A DNA stretch of 64,000 bases, taken from contig CAZQKR010000017.1 in assembly GCA_964594045.1 (NCBI GenBank), positions 30,229-94,228 of the forward strand, read 5' to 3'. The translations under genes were made by a program, and so were the position numbers. The notes below the pieces were generated by a model. It worked only from the letters and a program-made list of their open reading frames with translations, searched no databases and was not told the DNA's origin. Origin of the DNA: UBA2365 sp964594045 (GTDB lineage Bacteria > Bacteroidota > Bacteroidia > Chitinophagales > Saprospiraceae). Below are positions 8,825-17,327 of the stretch, piece by piece. Numbering within the stretch: position 1 is the stretch's first letter; each line of letters starts with the position of its first letter.

Positions 8825-8836
8825 ATCGTGTACGAT
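8825..8836. promoter_or_regulatory. Palindromic operator candidate for the OhrR-type regulator
   Basis: ATCGT-GT-ACGAT is a perfect inverted repeat placed directly after the -7 box, over the expected transcription start. MarR/OhrR repressors usually bind short palindromes in this position, and an OhrR-type gene is the second gene of the operon, so autorepression is likely. Binding itself is inferred. Confidence 0.5.
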
Positions 8837-8870
8837 TTAATCTTAAGTGATATTTATAGAATTTACAGAT

Positions 8871-9767
8871 ATGTTAAAAAAAATCCTGCGTATCCTGCTT
8901 GGAGCTTTCATGATTTTTGCCGGGATCGGTCACCTCACATTTCAAAGTACCGAGTTTCAGGCTCAGGTTCCTTCATGGTTGCCCCAAAACCCGGATTTTA
9001 CTGATTTTGTGGTACTTGCATCCGGTTTTGTGGAAATTATTCTCGGGTTTTCCATGATTTTCCTGACCAGCCACATGGTGAAAGTTGGCCTGGCACTGGC
9101 TGTTTTTTTTGTATTGATCTTCCCGGGCAATATATCCCAATACGTCAGCGGCATTTCCGCATTCGGCCTGGACACCGATACGAAACGCCTGGTCAGATTG
9201 TTTTTCCAGCCGGTTTTGATATTTTGGGCATTGTGGTCAACCGGAGCCCTCCAATTTCTGCTTAAAAAACAACCAAAAACAGATGATCAGACAGATTTTT
9301 TTCAATTAGAAGCCAATTTGCTCAATGGTGAGCGGGTTTCGATGGAAAGATTCAGAGGAAAAACCCTGATCGTGGTCAATACTGCAAGCCAATGTGGCCT
9401 CACCCCTCAATATGAAGGGCTGGAAAAACTTTACAGGGATTATAAGGATCAGGGTCTGGTCGTGCTGGGCTTTCCATGCAATCAGTTTGGCAGACAGGAG
9501 AAAGGTAATGCGAAAGAAATTGAGCAGTTCTGCCAGGTGAACTACGGGGTCAGTTTCCCCATGTTCGAAAAAATCGAAGTGAACGGTAAAAAAGCCCACC
9601 CTGTTTTCAAATACCTTAAGGGGCAACTGGGCAGCGTTTTTGGCAGCCGGATCAAATGGAATTTTACCAAATTCGTGATCGATAAAAATGGCAGACCTGT
9701 CAAAAGATTTGCTCCAAACACCACTCCTGCGAATATGGAGAAATTCATCAAAAGTATTTTATCATGA
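8871..9767 (+). CDS. DoxX-like membrane domain fused to glutathione peroxidase
   Basis: A 298-residue fusion. Residues about 1-130 form a four-helix DoxX/DoxD-like membrane domain (GAFMIFAGIGHLTF, then FVEIILGFSMIF). Residues about 140-298 are a complete glutathione peroxidase: NTASQCGLTPQY with peroxidatic Cys175, GFPCNQFGRQE, and IKWNFTKFVID carrying the Trp and Asn of the catalytic tetrad. It would reduce hydroperoxides at the membrane, probably with thioredoxin as reductant because it is a Cys-type enzyme. The ATG at 8871 is preferred to 8847 because the conserved domain starts there. It overlaps the regulator gene by four bases (ATGA). Confidence 0.85.
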   Translation: MLKKILRILLGAFMIFAGIGHLTFQSTEFQAQVPSWLPQNPDFTDFVVLASGFVEIILGFSMIFLTSHMVKVGLALAVFFVLIFPGNISQYVSGISAFGLDTDTKRLVRLFFQPVLIFWALWSTGALQFLLKKQPKTDDQTDFFQLEANLLNGERVSMERFRGKTLIVVNTASQCGLTPQYEGLEKLYRDYKDQGLVVLGFPCNQFGRQEKGNAKEIEQFCQVNYGVSFPMFEKIEVNGKKAHPVFKYLKGQLGSVFGSRIKWNFTKFVIDKNGRPVKRFAPNTTPANMEKFIKSILS

Positions 9768-10222
9768 AGGAAAAAGATTTTGCCAAGCTGTACCTCAGCA
9801 ATCAGCTTTGCTTTCCTCTTTATGCAGCTTCCAGGCTGACCACACAGATCTATGGCCCTTACCTCAAAGAACTGGATCTGACCTATCCGCAATACCTGGT
9901 GATGTTGGTCTTATGGGAAAATGAGTCTCAAACGGTCAATGAGATAGGAAAAAGGCTGCTGCTCGAGTCCAATACCTTAACTCCATTGCTCAAACGACTG
10001 CAACAAAAAAAACTGATCTGCAGGGTCAGGTCGAACTCGGATGAAAGGAATGTCATCATCACTTTGACGGACGAAGGTCAACTGCTTAAAAATAAGGCCT
10101 TGGACATTCCGGATCAGATCCTCAATTCCTTCCATGACCAATCCATGACTGAACGGGAAATCGTTACTTTCAGACATACACTATTGAAAATCGTGGAGAC
10201 ATTGACTGCGAGAACCTCCTGA
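9764..10222 (+). CDS. ohrR: OhrR-type MarR-family peroxide-sensing regulator
   Basis: A 152-residue winged-helix protein that closely follows OhrR. The N-terminal LSNQLCFPLYAASR carries the reactive Cys16, followed by LDLTYPQYLVMLVLWE, the recognition region LLLESNTLTPLLKRL, and a wing with RSNSDERNVIITLT. OhrR represses organic-hydroperoxide defence genes and releases DNA when the cysteine is oxidised. The usual partner is ohr/osmC. Here the partner is a membrane-linked glutathione peroxidase with which it is translationally coupled. The likely target is the palindrome at the operon promoter. Confidence 0.88.
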   Translation: MKEKDFAKLYLSNQLCFPLYAASRLTTQIYGPYLKELDLTYPQYLVMLVLWENESQTVNEIGKRLLLESNTLTPLLKRLQQKKLICRVRSNSDERNVIITLTDEGQLLKNKALDIPDQILNSFHDQSMTEREIVTFRHTLLKIVETLTARTS

Positions 10223-10347
10223 AAATCTGCTGATATGCACCGTCAGGAATAAAAGGTTTACGGAATGCCTGAAAATTATGGTTAAAAGAGCAGGAACGAT
10301 TGATCTGCATGACCTTTTTTGAAAAAAAAATAAAACTATCTGCCAGT

Positions 10348-10380
10348 TTTTTGCTGTTTTTGGAAAAAAGTATACCTTTG
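10348..10380 (+). promoter_or_regulatory. Promoter of rpmI-rplT
   Basis: A TTTTTG-rich -33 box ending at 10353 and TACCTTTG at 10373-10380 are separated by 19 bp, an excellent match to the Bacteroidota housekeeping consensus. The rpmI ATG follows 26 bp after the box. Confidence 0.8.
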
Positions 10381-10406
10381 CGAGCTATTATAAAAAAACG
10401 TGAATT

Positions 10407-10601
10407 ATGCCAAAGGTTAAAACACATTCAGGTGCTAAGAAGAGGTTTAAAGTTACGGCTACCGGCAAGTTGAAACACTTCCATTCGTCACACTCTCACC
10501 TGATGAGAAAAAAGTCAACCAAAGCTAAACGCAGATTGCGTACAGCAGTGATCATTTCACCCACCACCGAGAAGAGAATGAGACTCTTATTGGGAATCTA
10601 A
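10407..10601 (+). CDS. rpmI: 50S ribosomal protein L35 (bL35)
   Basis: A 64-residue, highly basic protein with the L35 hallmarks: MPKVKTHSGAKKRFKVTATG at the start, a HSSHSHLMRKKS centre and a KRMRLLLGI end. It is a component of the large ribosomal subunit. It has its own promoter and precedes rplT, as in most bacteria. infC, often the first gene of this operon, is not next to it here. Confidence 0.97.
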   Translation: MPKVKTHSGAKKRFKVTATGKLKHFHSSHSHLMRKKSTKAKRRLRTAVIISPTTEKRMRLLLGI

Positions 10602-10671
10602 ACTAATTTTTAACGAGGTTGCAGGCTCAAGCATCCGGAACGGATCCCTGCAGCGAACAAAATTTTTTATT

Positions 10672-11019
10672 ATGCCAAGGTCAGTAAATGCAGTAGCATC
10701 CAGAAAAAGAAGGAAAAAGATCCTCAAAGCAACAAGGGGATTCTTTGGTGCCAGAAAAAACGTCTATACTGTTGCAAAAAACACGCTTGAAAAAGCATGG
10801 GCGTACGCTTACAGGGACAGAAGAGCCAAGAAGCGCGCGTTCAGAAGATTGTGGATTGCACGTATCAATGCAGCTACGAGAATGTATGAATTGAAATACA
10901 GTCAATTTATGCATCTTCTGAAGCAGAATGAAATTGATCTCAACCGCAAAGTTTTGGCGGATCTGGCAATGAACCATCCTGAAACTTTCAAATCCATCGT
11001 GGACAGGGTGAAAAAATAA
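10672..11019 (+). CDS. rplT: 50S ribosomal protein L20 (bL20)
   Basis: A 115-residue basic protein that matches bL20 over its full length: MPRSVNAVASRKRRKKILK, GFFGARKNVYTVAKN, a central AYRDRRAKKRAFRRLWIARI and LNRKVLADLAMNHPETF. It binds 23S rRNA early in 50S assembly. It lies 70 bp after rpmI and is followed by a strong hairpin terminator. Confidence 0.97.
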   Translation: MPRSVNAVASRKRRKKILKATRGFFGARKNVYTVAKNTLEKAWAYAYRDRRAKKRAFRRLWIARINAATRMYELKYSQFMHLLKQNEIDLNRKVLADLAMNHPETFKSIVDRVKK

Positions 11020-11034
11020 TTGCCTTTAAAAGTT

Positions 11035-11073
11035 AAAAAAAGCTTGTTCCTTTCCGGAGCAAGCTTTTTTTTT
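11035..11073. terminator. Bidirectional intrinsic terminator after rplT
   Basis: A stem of GCTTGTTCC with GGAGCAAGC (one G-T pair) is flanked by a run of A on the left and T on the right. It can therefore end transcripts of rplT (+) and of the convergent ABC permease gene (-). Confidence 0.9.
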
Positions 11074-11091
11074 GATATATCTGCGGTTATT

Positions 11092-12342
11092 TTACTGTCT
11101 GATGGCTTCAACGGGATCCATCCTGGAAGCTTGCAATGCCGGCAATAATCCGGCCAGAATACCTACGAATACACTCCAGAAAACACCCCATACAATATTG
11201 CTGAATGAAAGGGACATCACAAAAGACCCCGAAGCGCTGATACCTTTTGCCAGTCCAAATACCAGAAGCAATCCAGCTATTCCCCCGATCAGGCACAGAA
11301 CGATCGCTTCCAGAAGAAATTCCAGCAAAATGATCCACCTTTTGGCACCTATGGCCTTTTTAATACCGATGATACTGGTACGCTCCTTGACAGAAACAAA
11401 CATGATGTTGGCAATGCTGATCATTCCGACCACCAGGGCGAACACACCGATAAAAAATCCTGCCACACCGATCACCTGAAAAATGCTTTCCAGTATCTGG
11501 TTGAACATACCTACATCATTGACAGAAAAATTTTCAGTATCCAGTGGCTTTATCTTACGGTGCGCCCTCAGGATACCGGTAAGCTCACCTCTGAGTTCTT
11601 CGATGTCTGTACCGGGAATCGACTGGACCGAAAGCATTTTGCCGGTTGTGTTAGGTTCCTTGAAATTGATGAATTTCCGCGCTGCATTGTAAGGAAGAAT
11701 AGCTACATCGTCAAAAGGCATCACCCTGAAAGTACCCTCGCCCTCTTTTGCCACAACTCCGACTACCTGGAATTTACGGCCGTAAAAATTGATGTATTTT
11801 CCGATAGGATCCAGATCACCAAAAAGCTCATTGGCGATATTATGCCCCAGTATGGTCTTGTCCTGACCGGTTTCGTATTCATGCCGGGTAAAATATCTGC
11901 CCAGCTCGAAATCTATATCCATCATGTCAGCAAAATCAAATGTAGGCGCCATAAAAAACATTCCTTCCACACTTGAGGATTTGTATTTAATGGTTTTTCC
12001 ACTCAAAAAGCCTACAAATGCAGCTTTTTGGGAAAGCTTTGACTTTGCCATGATCGCCTCATAGTCCTCATAAGAAATTTCCGGCCTCCGGATATACTTC
12101 CAGTAATTCTGACCGGGATCTTCATTCCAGGGAAACCGGTCGATATAAATGATGTCTGTACCCAGCTTTGCAAAACTGCTCTTGATGTTGTCTTCCAGAG
12201 AATCAACAGCCGATTTGACCGAAATGATGGAAAAAATACCGATCGTAATACCCAGAAGGGATAAGAAACTGCGTAACTTGCTTGTTTTCAGCTCATGAAA
12301 AGCCTGTCTTACGCTGTCAATAAAAAAATTGATGTATGTCAT
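11092..12342 (-). CDS. MacB/FtsX-type ABC transporter permease
   Basis: A 416-residue protein. One membrane helix near the N terminus (residues about 22-42, FLSLLGITIGIFSIISV) is followed by a large periplasmic MacB-PCD domain (about residues 45-280). Three C-terminal helices of the FtsX type follow, including FIGVFALVVGMISIANIMFVSVKERTSIIGIKKAIGAKR split over the first helix and its conserved loop. Such permeases pair with an ATPase to drive efflux or periplasmic mechanotransmission. No ATPase gene is adjacent, so its partner is encoded elsewhere. It is monocistronic. Confidence 0.88.
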   Translation of the reverse strand: MTYINFFIDSVRQAFHELKTSKLRSFLSLLGITIGIFSIISVKSAVDSLEDNIKSSFAKLGTDIIYIDRFPWNEDPGQNYWKYIRRPEISYEDYEAIMAKSKLSQKAAFVGFLSGKTIKYKSSSVEGMFFMAPTFDFADMMDIDFELGRYFTRHEYETGQDKTILGHNIANELFGDLDPIGKYINFYGRKFQVVGVVAKEGEGTFRVMPFDDVAILPYNAARKFINFKEPNTTGKMLSVQSIPGTDIEELRGELTGILRAHRKIKPLDTENFSVNDVGMFNQILESIFQVIGVAGFFIGVFALVVGMISIANIMFVSVKERTSIIGIKKAIGAKRWIILLEFLLEAIVLCLIGGIAGLLLVFGLAKGISASGSFVMSLSFSNIVWGVFWSVFVGILAGLLPALQASRMDPVEAIRQ

Positions 12343-12733
12343 TATAGTATACCAACAAGTTAAAATTTCATAAAAAATCTGTCATTATAAAGAACTTAAT
12401 GCATTCTGATGTTGTTTGACGTTTTTGCATCATCAATTTGAAATGACCTGACACTTTGCAGTAAATTCCTTTCCAAAACAACTGTCAAATGAAAGTGGAC
12501 ATCAATAACACCTAAAACATAACTGAACTAATGAGTTTCTTTTGACATTTCAAAACACTTAAATCCGAAGAATTTACATATTCAAAACAACAACAAAAAA
12601 CTTAAAAAACTGAATAAGATTAGATTAAAACATCTATTTTATCGTCAAAAAATCATTAAACTGAACAAATAACAGAGTTTACTGGTATATGTTAACTAAT
12701 TTCTTACTTTTGCAAAAAATTTAAGTCTTAAGG
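12343..12733. other. Intergenic region between divergent ABC permease and queA
   Basis: About 390 bp of AT-rich sequence between divergent genes, with no gene visible. The right edge holds the queA promoter (annotated). No clear -33/-7 pair was found for the permease gene. Confidence 0.5.
12705..12712 (+). promoter_or_regulatory. -7 box of the queA promoter
   Basis: TACTTTTG matches TAnnTTTG and lies 21 bp before the queA ATG, giving a very short leader. The -33 region, near TTTACTGG, is a poor match. Confidence 0.5.
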
Positions 12734-13798
12734 ATGAAAGCTAAACTATCCAAGTTTAATTTTGATTTACCAAAGAATTTTATTGCTCAATATCCGACCA
12801 AAGAACGTGATGAATCCAGACTAATGGTCATTCACAGGGAAAGTGGTAAAATTGAACATAAGATGTTCAGGGATGTAATTGATTACTTTGAGGAAGGTGA
12901 TACTTTTGTTGCAAACAACACAAAGGTATTTCCTGCCAGACTTTACGGAAGAAAAGAAAAAACAGGAGCCAAGATCGAAGTTTTCCTGCTGAGGGAACTG
13001 AATGAAAGAAGCAGATTATGGGACGTTCTTGTTGATCCTGCCAGGAAGATCCGGGTAGGGAATAAACTGTATTTTGAGCATAACGGCAAAGTGGATGCAC
13101 TGGTTGCCGAAGTTGTGGACAATACCACCTCCAGGGGAAGAACTATACGGTTTTTGTCCGATATGGACAATGAAGATTTCTATAAATTGCTCTATGATAT
13201 GGGGCATACGCCATTGCCAAAATATATAGGCAGACCTGAAGAAGACATGGATGTTGACCGGTATCAGACCATTTATGCCGAGGTGACCGGAGCCGTGGCT
13301 GCGCCCACTGCAGGATTACATTTCAGTAAAAACCTGCTGAAAAAAATGGAAGTTAAAGGTATTCATTTCTCCACCGTTACGCTGCATACCGGTAGCGGAA
13401 CATTCAGGAGCATCGCTGTGGAAGATCTTTCCAAGCACAAAATGGATGCAGAGTATTTTATGATACCGGAAGCTACTGCTGATCTGGTCAACAAAACCAA
13501 GGACGGAGGCTTCAAGGTATGTGGCGTTGGAACAACTACCGTCCGGACGATGGAATCAGCCGTCAGCTCCCAGAACAGGCTTAAATCTGCTGAGGGCTGG
13601 ACGAATTTGTTCATTTATCCACCATATGACTTTAAGATACCTGATGCCATCATCACCAATTTCCACCTGCCAAAATCCAGCCTGATCATCATGATCGCAG
13701 CTTTTGGCGGTGTTGATCTGATCATGGATGCATACCAGGAAGCGATCAAAGAGGAATACAGATTTTTTACCTACGGAGACGCAATGTTGATTTTGTAA
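12734..13798 (+). CDS. queA: S-adenosylmethionine:tRNA ribosyltransferase-isomerase QueA
   Basis: A 354-residue protein that follows QueA throughout: FDLPKNFIAQYP, ERDESRLMV, ANNTKVFPARLYGRK, EVFLLRE near residue 85, VTGAVAAPTAGLHFS (about 185-200), and TNFHLPKSSLIIMIAAFGG near the end. It transfers and isomerises the ribosyl group of S-adenosylmethionine onto preQ1-modified tRNA to give epoxyqueuosine. It has its own promoter. The DUF2795 gene follows after about 85 bp. Confidence 0.96.
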   Translation: MKAKLSKFNFDLPKNFIAQYPTKERDESRLMVIHRESGKIEHKMFRDVIDYFEEGDTFVANNTKVFPARLYGRKEKTGAKIEVFLLRELNERSRLWDVLVDPARKIRVGNKLYFEHNGKVDALVAEVVDNTTSRGRTIRFLSDMDNEDFYKLLYDMGHTPLPKYIGRPEEDMDVDRYQTIYAEVTGAVAAPTAGLHFSKNLLKKMEVKGIHFSTVTLHTGSGTFRSIAVEDLSKHKMDAEYFMIPEATADLVNKTKDGGFKVCGVGTTTVRTMESAVSSQNRLKSAEGWTNLFIYPPYDFKIPDAIITNFHLPKSSLIIMIAAFGGVDLIMDAYQEAIKEEYRFFTYGDAMLIL

Positions 13799-13884
13799 TT
13801 TATACTGTTTGGTTGAACTTTATTTGAAATAAAACTATTTTAATATCAAATCTAATCTATTTATTTATCAATAAATTGCATTAT

Positions 13885-14106
13885 ATGTATTGGACACTAG
13901 AATTAGCACATCACCTTGAAGACGCCCCCTGGCCTGCTACCAGGGATGAATTGATCGATTTTGTAATCCGGTCAGGTGCTCCACTCGAAGTAATAGAAAA
14001 CTTACAGGAAATGGAAGATGAAGGCGAGATATATGAATCCATTGAGGATATCTGGCCTGATTATCCAAGAAAAGACGACTTTTTATTCAACGAAGACGAG
14101 TATTGA
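13885..14106 (+). CDS. DUF2795 domain protein
   Basis: A 73-residue acidic protein (MYWTLELAHHLEDAPWPATR, then DELIDFVIRSGAPLEVIENL and a tail ending FNEDEY). It is a well-conserved small family in Bacteroidota of unknown function. The ATG at 13885 fits the family's usual MYWTLELA start better than the one at 13876. A strong terminator follows. Confidence 0.85.
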   Translation: MYWTLELAHHLEDAPWPATRDELIDFVIRSGAPLEVIENLQEMEDEGEIYESIEDIWPDYPRKDDFLFNEDEY

Positions 14107-14129
14107 TCATCTACTCAACCCGGAATAAT

Positions 14130-14160
14130 AAGCCTTGCTGGAAAGCAGGGCTTTTTTTTT
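14130..14160 (+). terminator. Intrinsic terminator after the DUF2795 gene
   Basis: A 10-bp stem (AAGCCTTGCT with AGCAGGGCTT, one G-T pair) and a tight loop are followed by nine or more T residues. Confidence 0.9.
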
Positions 14161-14195
14161 GAAATTTGTCATCTTGCTCTTTCATATTATTTGGG

Positions 14196-14227
14196 TTTTG
14201 GAGCATCGATTTAAAATATTACCTTTG
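14196..14227 (+). promoter_or_regulatory. Promoter of cmk
   Basis: TTTTG at 14196-14200 and TACCTTTG at 14220-14227 are separated by 19 bp, a canonical Bacteroidota promoter. The leader to the cmk ATG would be about 65 nt. Confidence 0.75.
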
Positions 14228-14298
14228 CATACAGCCAGCTGCATACCGGTCAGTGGCCAGTTGTTCAAATCATCACTTAATGAATCTGTAAACAGCAC

Positions 14299-14991
14299 AT
14301 GTCAGAAAAAAAAATCATTATTGCCATTGACGGTCATTCATCCTGCGGAAAATCCACCCTCGCAAAAGGCCTTGCAATAATACTCAATTATACTTATATC
14401 GATACTGGTGCCATGTACAGGGCAGTTACGCTCAAATGCCTGCAAACCAAAACTGATATCAGCGATGAAAATGCATTAAATTCACTACTGAAAAATACTG
14501 AGATCACATACCTAAGGAAAAATGATTCTCTTCAACTATTGCTTGATGGTCAGCCGGTGGACGATCTGATCCGTTTGCCGGAAGTGGCTGCCTGGGTCAG
14601 TCCTGTTGCCAAAATTCCTGCGGTCAGGCGTTACCTGGTTGACATCCAACGGAAAACAGGCCTTTCTTTCGATGGGGTCATTCTGGATGGCCGGGATATC
14701 GGAACAGTAGTTTTTCCTGACGCTCCTTTAAAGCTTTTCGTCACTGCAGATCTGAACATCAGAGCCAGAAGGAGATACGATGAACTGATTGGGAAAGGCC
14801 TGGATGTCAGCTTTGAAATGGTTAGGGAGAATCTCGAAAAAAGAGATTTCATAGATTCCACCAGGGAAGACAGCCCGCTGAAAAAAGCTGCAGATGCCAT
14901 TATTCTGGATACCACTTTTCACTCGGTTGAAAGCCAACTCATGGAAGCTTTACGGATCGTTGAGTCAAAACTGGAACAATTGTCTCAATGA
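14299..14991 (+). CDS. cmk: Cytidylate kinase
   Basis: A 230-residue protein with the CMP kinase P-loop IAIDGHSSCGKSTLAKGLA, YIDTGAMYRAVTL (substrate contact), LDGRDIGTVVFPDAPLKLFVTA (about residues 129-151) and a RREDS-equivalent DSTREDSPLKKA. It phosphorylates CMP and dCMP. It is convergent with the minus-strand DUF502 gene. Confidence 0.95.
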   Translation: MSEKKIIIAIDGHSSCGKSTLAKGLAIILNYTYIDTGAMYRAVTLKCLQTKTDISDENALNSLLKNTEITYLRKNDSLQLLLDGQPVDDLIRLPEVAAWVSPVAKIPAVRRYLVDIQRKTGLSFDGVILDGRDIGTVVFPDAPLKLFVTADLNIRARRRYDELIGKGLDVSFEMVRENLEKRDFIDSTREDSPLKKAADAIILDTTFHSVESQLMEALRIVESKLEQLSQ

Positions 14992-15024
14992 TCGTCACTT
15001 GCTCAAACAATTAATTATCTTAAA

Positions 15025-15612
15025 TTATTTAATTTTTCCATTCAGGTCCATCCTGGTGATCCCTGCAGAAACCACATATTTCATCACTTCTCCGGGAGGC
15101 ATATTCAATATGGTCACCTGCGATCTGGGAACTATATAGAGTTCACCTGAAAAATTATAGGAATGCGGAAAATAGACTGCAACCTTTTCTTTTAAATCCA
15201 GTTCATTCAGGTCATCATCTGTAATGAAACCGAGTTTTTCCAGGTTGGTCACGGGATTGACCAGCACAAGTACGGGTTGATTGAAGCGTTTGTCTTTCCC
15301 GACAAAAGCTGAAAAAAGATCATTCAGCGCTGAATAAATAAACTTAAGCAAAGGTATTCGTTCCATGATCTTATTGAAAAAGGATTTCAAAGGTCTTGCA
15401 ACCATAGTTTGCCCCAGAAATCCGATCATGATCAATAAAACCACCATGATAACCAGGCCAAGTCCGGGTATGTTAATTCCGGTTACCGGTGTGAGTATTC
15501 GCTGCAATATGCTGTCGATGAAAATGAACACCTCATAAATGATGTAACCTGTGATGACCAATGGAGCGGTGAGCAACAGACCCTGAATAAAATATCCGAA
15601 AAGCTTGTTCAT
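15025..15612 (-). CDS. DUF502 family membrane protein
   Basis: A 195-residue protein with two N-terminal membrane helices (about residues 5-27 and 48-70) and a C-terminal soluble part with FYIYSALND-like and YFPHSYNFSGELYIVPRSQV segments typical of DUF502. A late MPPGEVMKYVVSAGI motif is also characteristic. The family is widespread and uncharacterised. The gene precedes nth convergently with none, 51 bp downstream of it on the same strand. Confidence 0.85.
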   Translation of the reverse strand: MNKLFGYFIQGLLLTAPLVITGYIIYEVFIFIDSILQRILTPVTGINIPGLGLVIMVVLLIMIGFLGQTMVARPLKSFFNKIMERIPLLKFIYSALNDLFSAFVGKDKRFNQPVLVLVNPVTNLEKLGFITDDDLNELDLKEKVAVYFPHSYNFSGELYIVPRSQVTILNMPPGEVMKYVVSAGITRMDLNGKIK

Positions 15613-15663
15613 AATGATAAAATAGACTTTATTTCTTGCAATAATTAAATTATGCCTTAAAAA

Positions 15664-16305
15664 TCATTTTTCAGCAAAAAGTGTCTTTCGTCCGAACCTG
15701 GAACAAACAGGACATTTGAACGGATTATGTCCGCGGGCCGGACAATACTTTCTTCCGAAATAGATGATCTGTAAGTGAAGTTTATTCCACATAGTCTCCG
15801 GAAATAATTTTTTGAGATCATTTTCTGTTTTAACTACATTTTTACCGTCACTCAGTTTCCACCTGTAGGCCAACCTGTGAATGTGGGTATCTACAGGAAA
15901 TGCCGGAACTCCAAAAGCCTGAGACATTACCACGCTGGCAGTTTTATGCCCTACACCAGGCAAACTTTCCAGGGCTTCAAAATCTTTTGGAACCTGTCCT
16001 CCGTGTACATCCATCAATATTTTGGACAATGCATGAATGGCTTTGGATTTGGAAGGGGAAAGTCCGACCGGCTTGATAATGGATTCGATGACTTCCGGAC
16101 TTAGCAAAACCATTTTTTCCGGTGTGTCCGCCAGGGCAAAAAGCTCCGGAGTTACTTTATTCACGCTGGCGTCAGTTGCCTGTGCCGACATCAGCACCGC
16201 AATCAACAAAGTATAAGGGTCTTTGTGCTGCAAAGGAATGGGTACATCCGGGAAATATTGTTCCAGGATCCCGGCGATCTCCATTGCCCTTTCTCTCCTG
16301 TTCAT
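15664..16305 (-). CDS. nth: Endonuclease III (DNA glycosylase/AP lyase)
   Basis: A 213-residue HhH-GPD glycosylase. Residues about 112-125 (LPGVGHKTASVVMS) contain the catalytic Lys, and FPVDTHIHRLAYRW contains the catalytic Asp. The C-terminal loop usually binding a [4Fe-4S] cluster keeps only three cysteines (188, 198 and 201, spaced Cx9Cx2C), and the fourth is missing, so the cluster may be absent or bound differently. It removes oxidised pyrimidines from DNA. Its start overlaps the stop of the acyl-CoA reductase gene by four bases. Confidence 0.92.
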   Translation of the reverse strand: MNRRERAMEIAGILEQYFPDVPIPLQHKDPYTLLIAVLMSAQATDASVNKVTPELFALADTPEKMVLLSPEVIESIIKPVGLSPSKSKAIHALSKILMDVHGGQVPKDFEALESLPGVGHKTASVVMSQAFGVPAFPVDTHIHRLAYRWKLSDGKNVVKTENDLKKLFPETMWNKLHLQIIYFGRKYCPARGHNPFKCPVCSRFGRKTLFAEK

Positions 16306-17327
16306 GCCAATCGGGTTAAAAATTCCATGGTATCCACTCCGTCTGCAAAATCAAATAAACCAGGTTGCTGTGTTTGGCCTAATCTCACTTCATTGTCCAG
16401 CCCGGAAAAGACACCGCTCCGGCTGACAAAACACTGAATCTGTTCCCTGTGTTCAGACAATTGCCTGCGGAGGCTGTCCGGGTCTTCATAATATTCATAA
16501 TGTACACAGGCTATACGAGACATCAAAGAAGCATCTTCCTTTAATATCAAAAAGCCATTTGTAAAAAACTTTTCATGGTTCAACAAATAGACCGCGTAGT
16601 TGTAATCGTAATTGTTCATATATTTATTATGGTCCTTCAATCCGGAAAAAGTTTCCAGGGCATTCCAAAACATGCCAAAATCATAATCCATGGGAACAAA
16701 AAGTTTTGAAACGTTTCTGCAGCCCAGTCCAAAAAAATCAAACAGATCGTGACCAAGCGCCTTAAGATCATCCATCGTTTCAGATCCATCGATCATTGCC
16801 ACACTATTCCTGTTCCTCCGGATAATGTGCGGATATTTACCAAAATAATAATCGAAATATCTGGCTGAATTATTACTTCCAGTAGCGATAACCCCATCAG
16901 GAGCCTGTATTCTGTCTGTCAATACAAAATACGATCCGGTACGCGGGTCAAGTTGCATAAGCTTATCCAAAACAAACTTCATCAGGATTTCATCTTTGGA
17001 AGACAATTTGATCAATGCCTGATGACCGGCGATAAAAACAGAGAGTAAATCGTGAAAACCAACGAGCGGAATATTCCCCGCCATCACAAGTCCAATTTTT
17101 TTGGCAGGTTTTGAATCGTCACATGGGTAAGTTGCAGACCATTCTTCCAGCTTTTGCCTGTTCAGATATTGGTCAGCAATTGAGTTGATGGCCCTAATCA
17201 CATTATCGCTTGTAAACCAATTGTTGGCAAAATAAGCCTGTGACATCGCTTCGGACATGATTCCGTCATTTTGTTTCAATTCCATTCCGAGTGCAGTCAT
17301 TACATCCAGCCGCTCCTTCCTATTCAT
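16302..17327 (-). CDS. LuxC-like acyl-CoA reductase
   Basis: About 341 residues. The protein belongs to the aldehyde-dehydrogenase-fold acyl-CoA reductases (LuxC family) common in Bacteroidota. GLVMAGNIPLVGFHDLL forms the nucleotide-binding start, DGVIATGSNNSARYFDYYF follows, and FFGLGCRNVSKLFVP carries the catalytic Cys. It would reduce a fatty acyl-CoA to the aldehyde, but the physiological substrate is unknown. The ATG at 17327 is chosen because earlier in-frame ATGs run far into the upstream pseudouridine synthase gene; even so it overlaps by eight bases. Confidence 0.85.
   Translation of the reverse strand: MNRKERLDVMTALGMELKQNDGIMSEAMSQAYFANNWFTSDNVIRAINSIADQYLNRQKLEEWSATYPCDDSKPAKKIGLVMAGNIPLVGFHDLLSVFIAGHQALIKLSSKDEILMKFVLDKLMQLDPRTGSYFVLTDRIQAPDGVIATGSNNSARYFDYYFGKYPHIIRRNRNSVAMIDGSETMDDLKALGHDLFDFFGLGCRNVSKLFVPMDYDFGMFWNALETFSGLKDHNKYMNNYDYNYAVYLLNHEKFFTNGFLILKEDASLMSRIACVHYEYYEDPDSLRRQLSEHREQIQCFVSRSGVFSGLDNEVRLGQTQQPGLFDFADGVDTMEFLTRLA

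Larger units (their letters stand above)
8353..8846. other. Intergenic region before the peroxidase/OhrR operon
   Basis: About 490 bp with no convincing gene on either strand. The right end holds the promoter and palindrome annotated separately. The rest is AT-rich sequence with no recognisable structure. Confidence 0.5.

Noticed and set aside
16122..16437. Small plus-strand genes near nth
   Set aside because: Several short frames overlap each other opposite nth and the acyl-CoA reductase gene; none has a recognisable domain.
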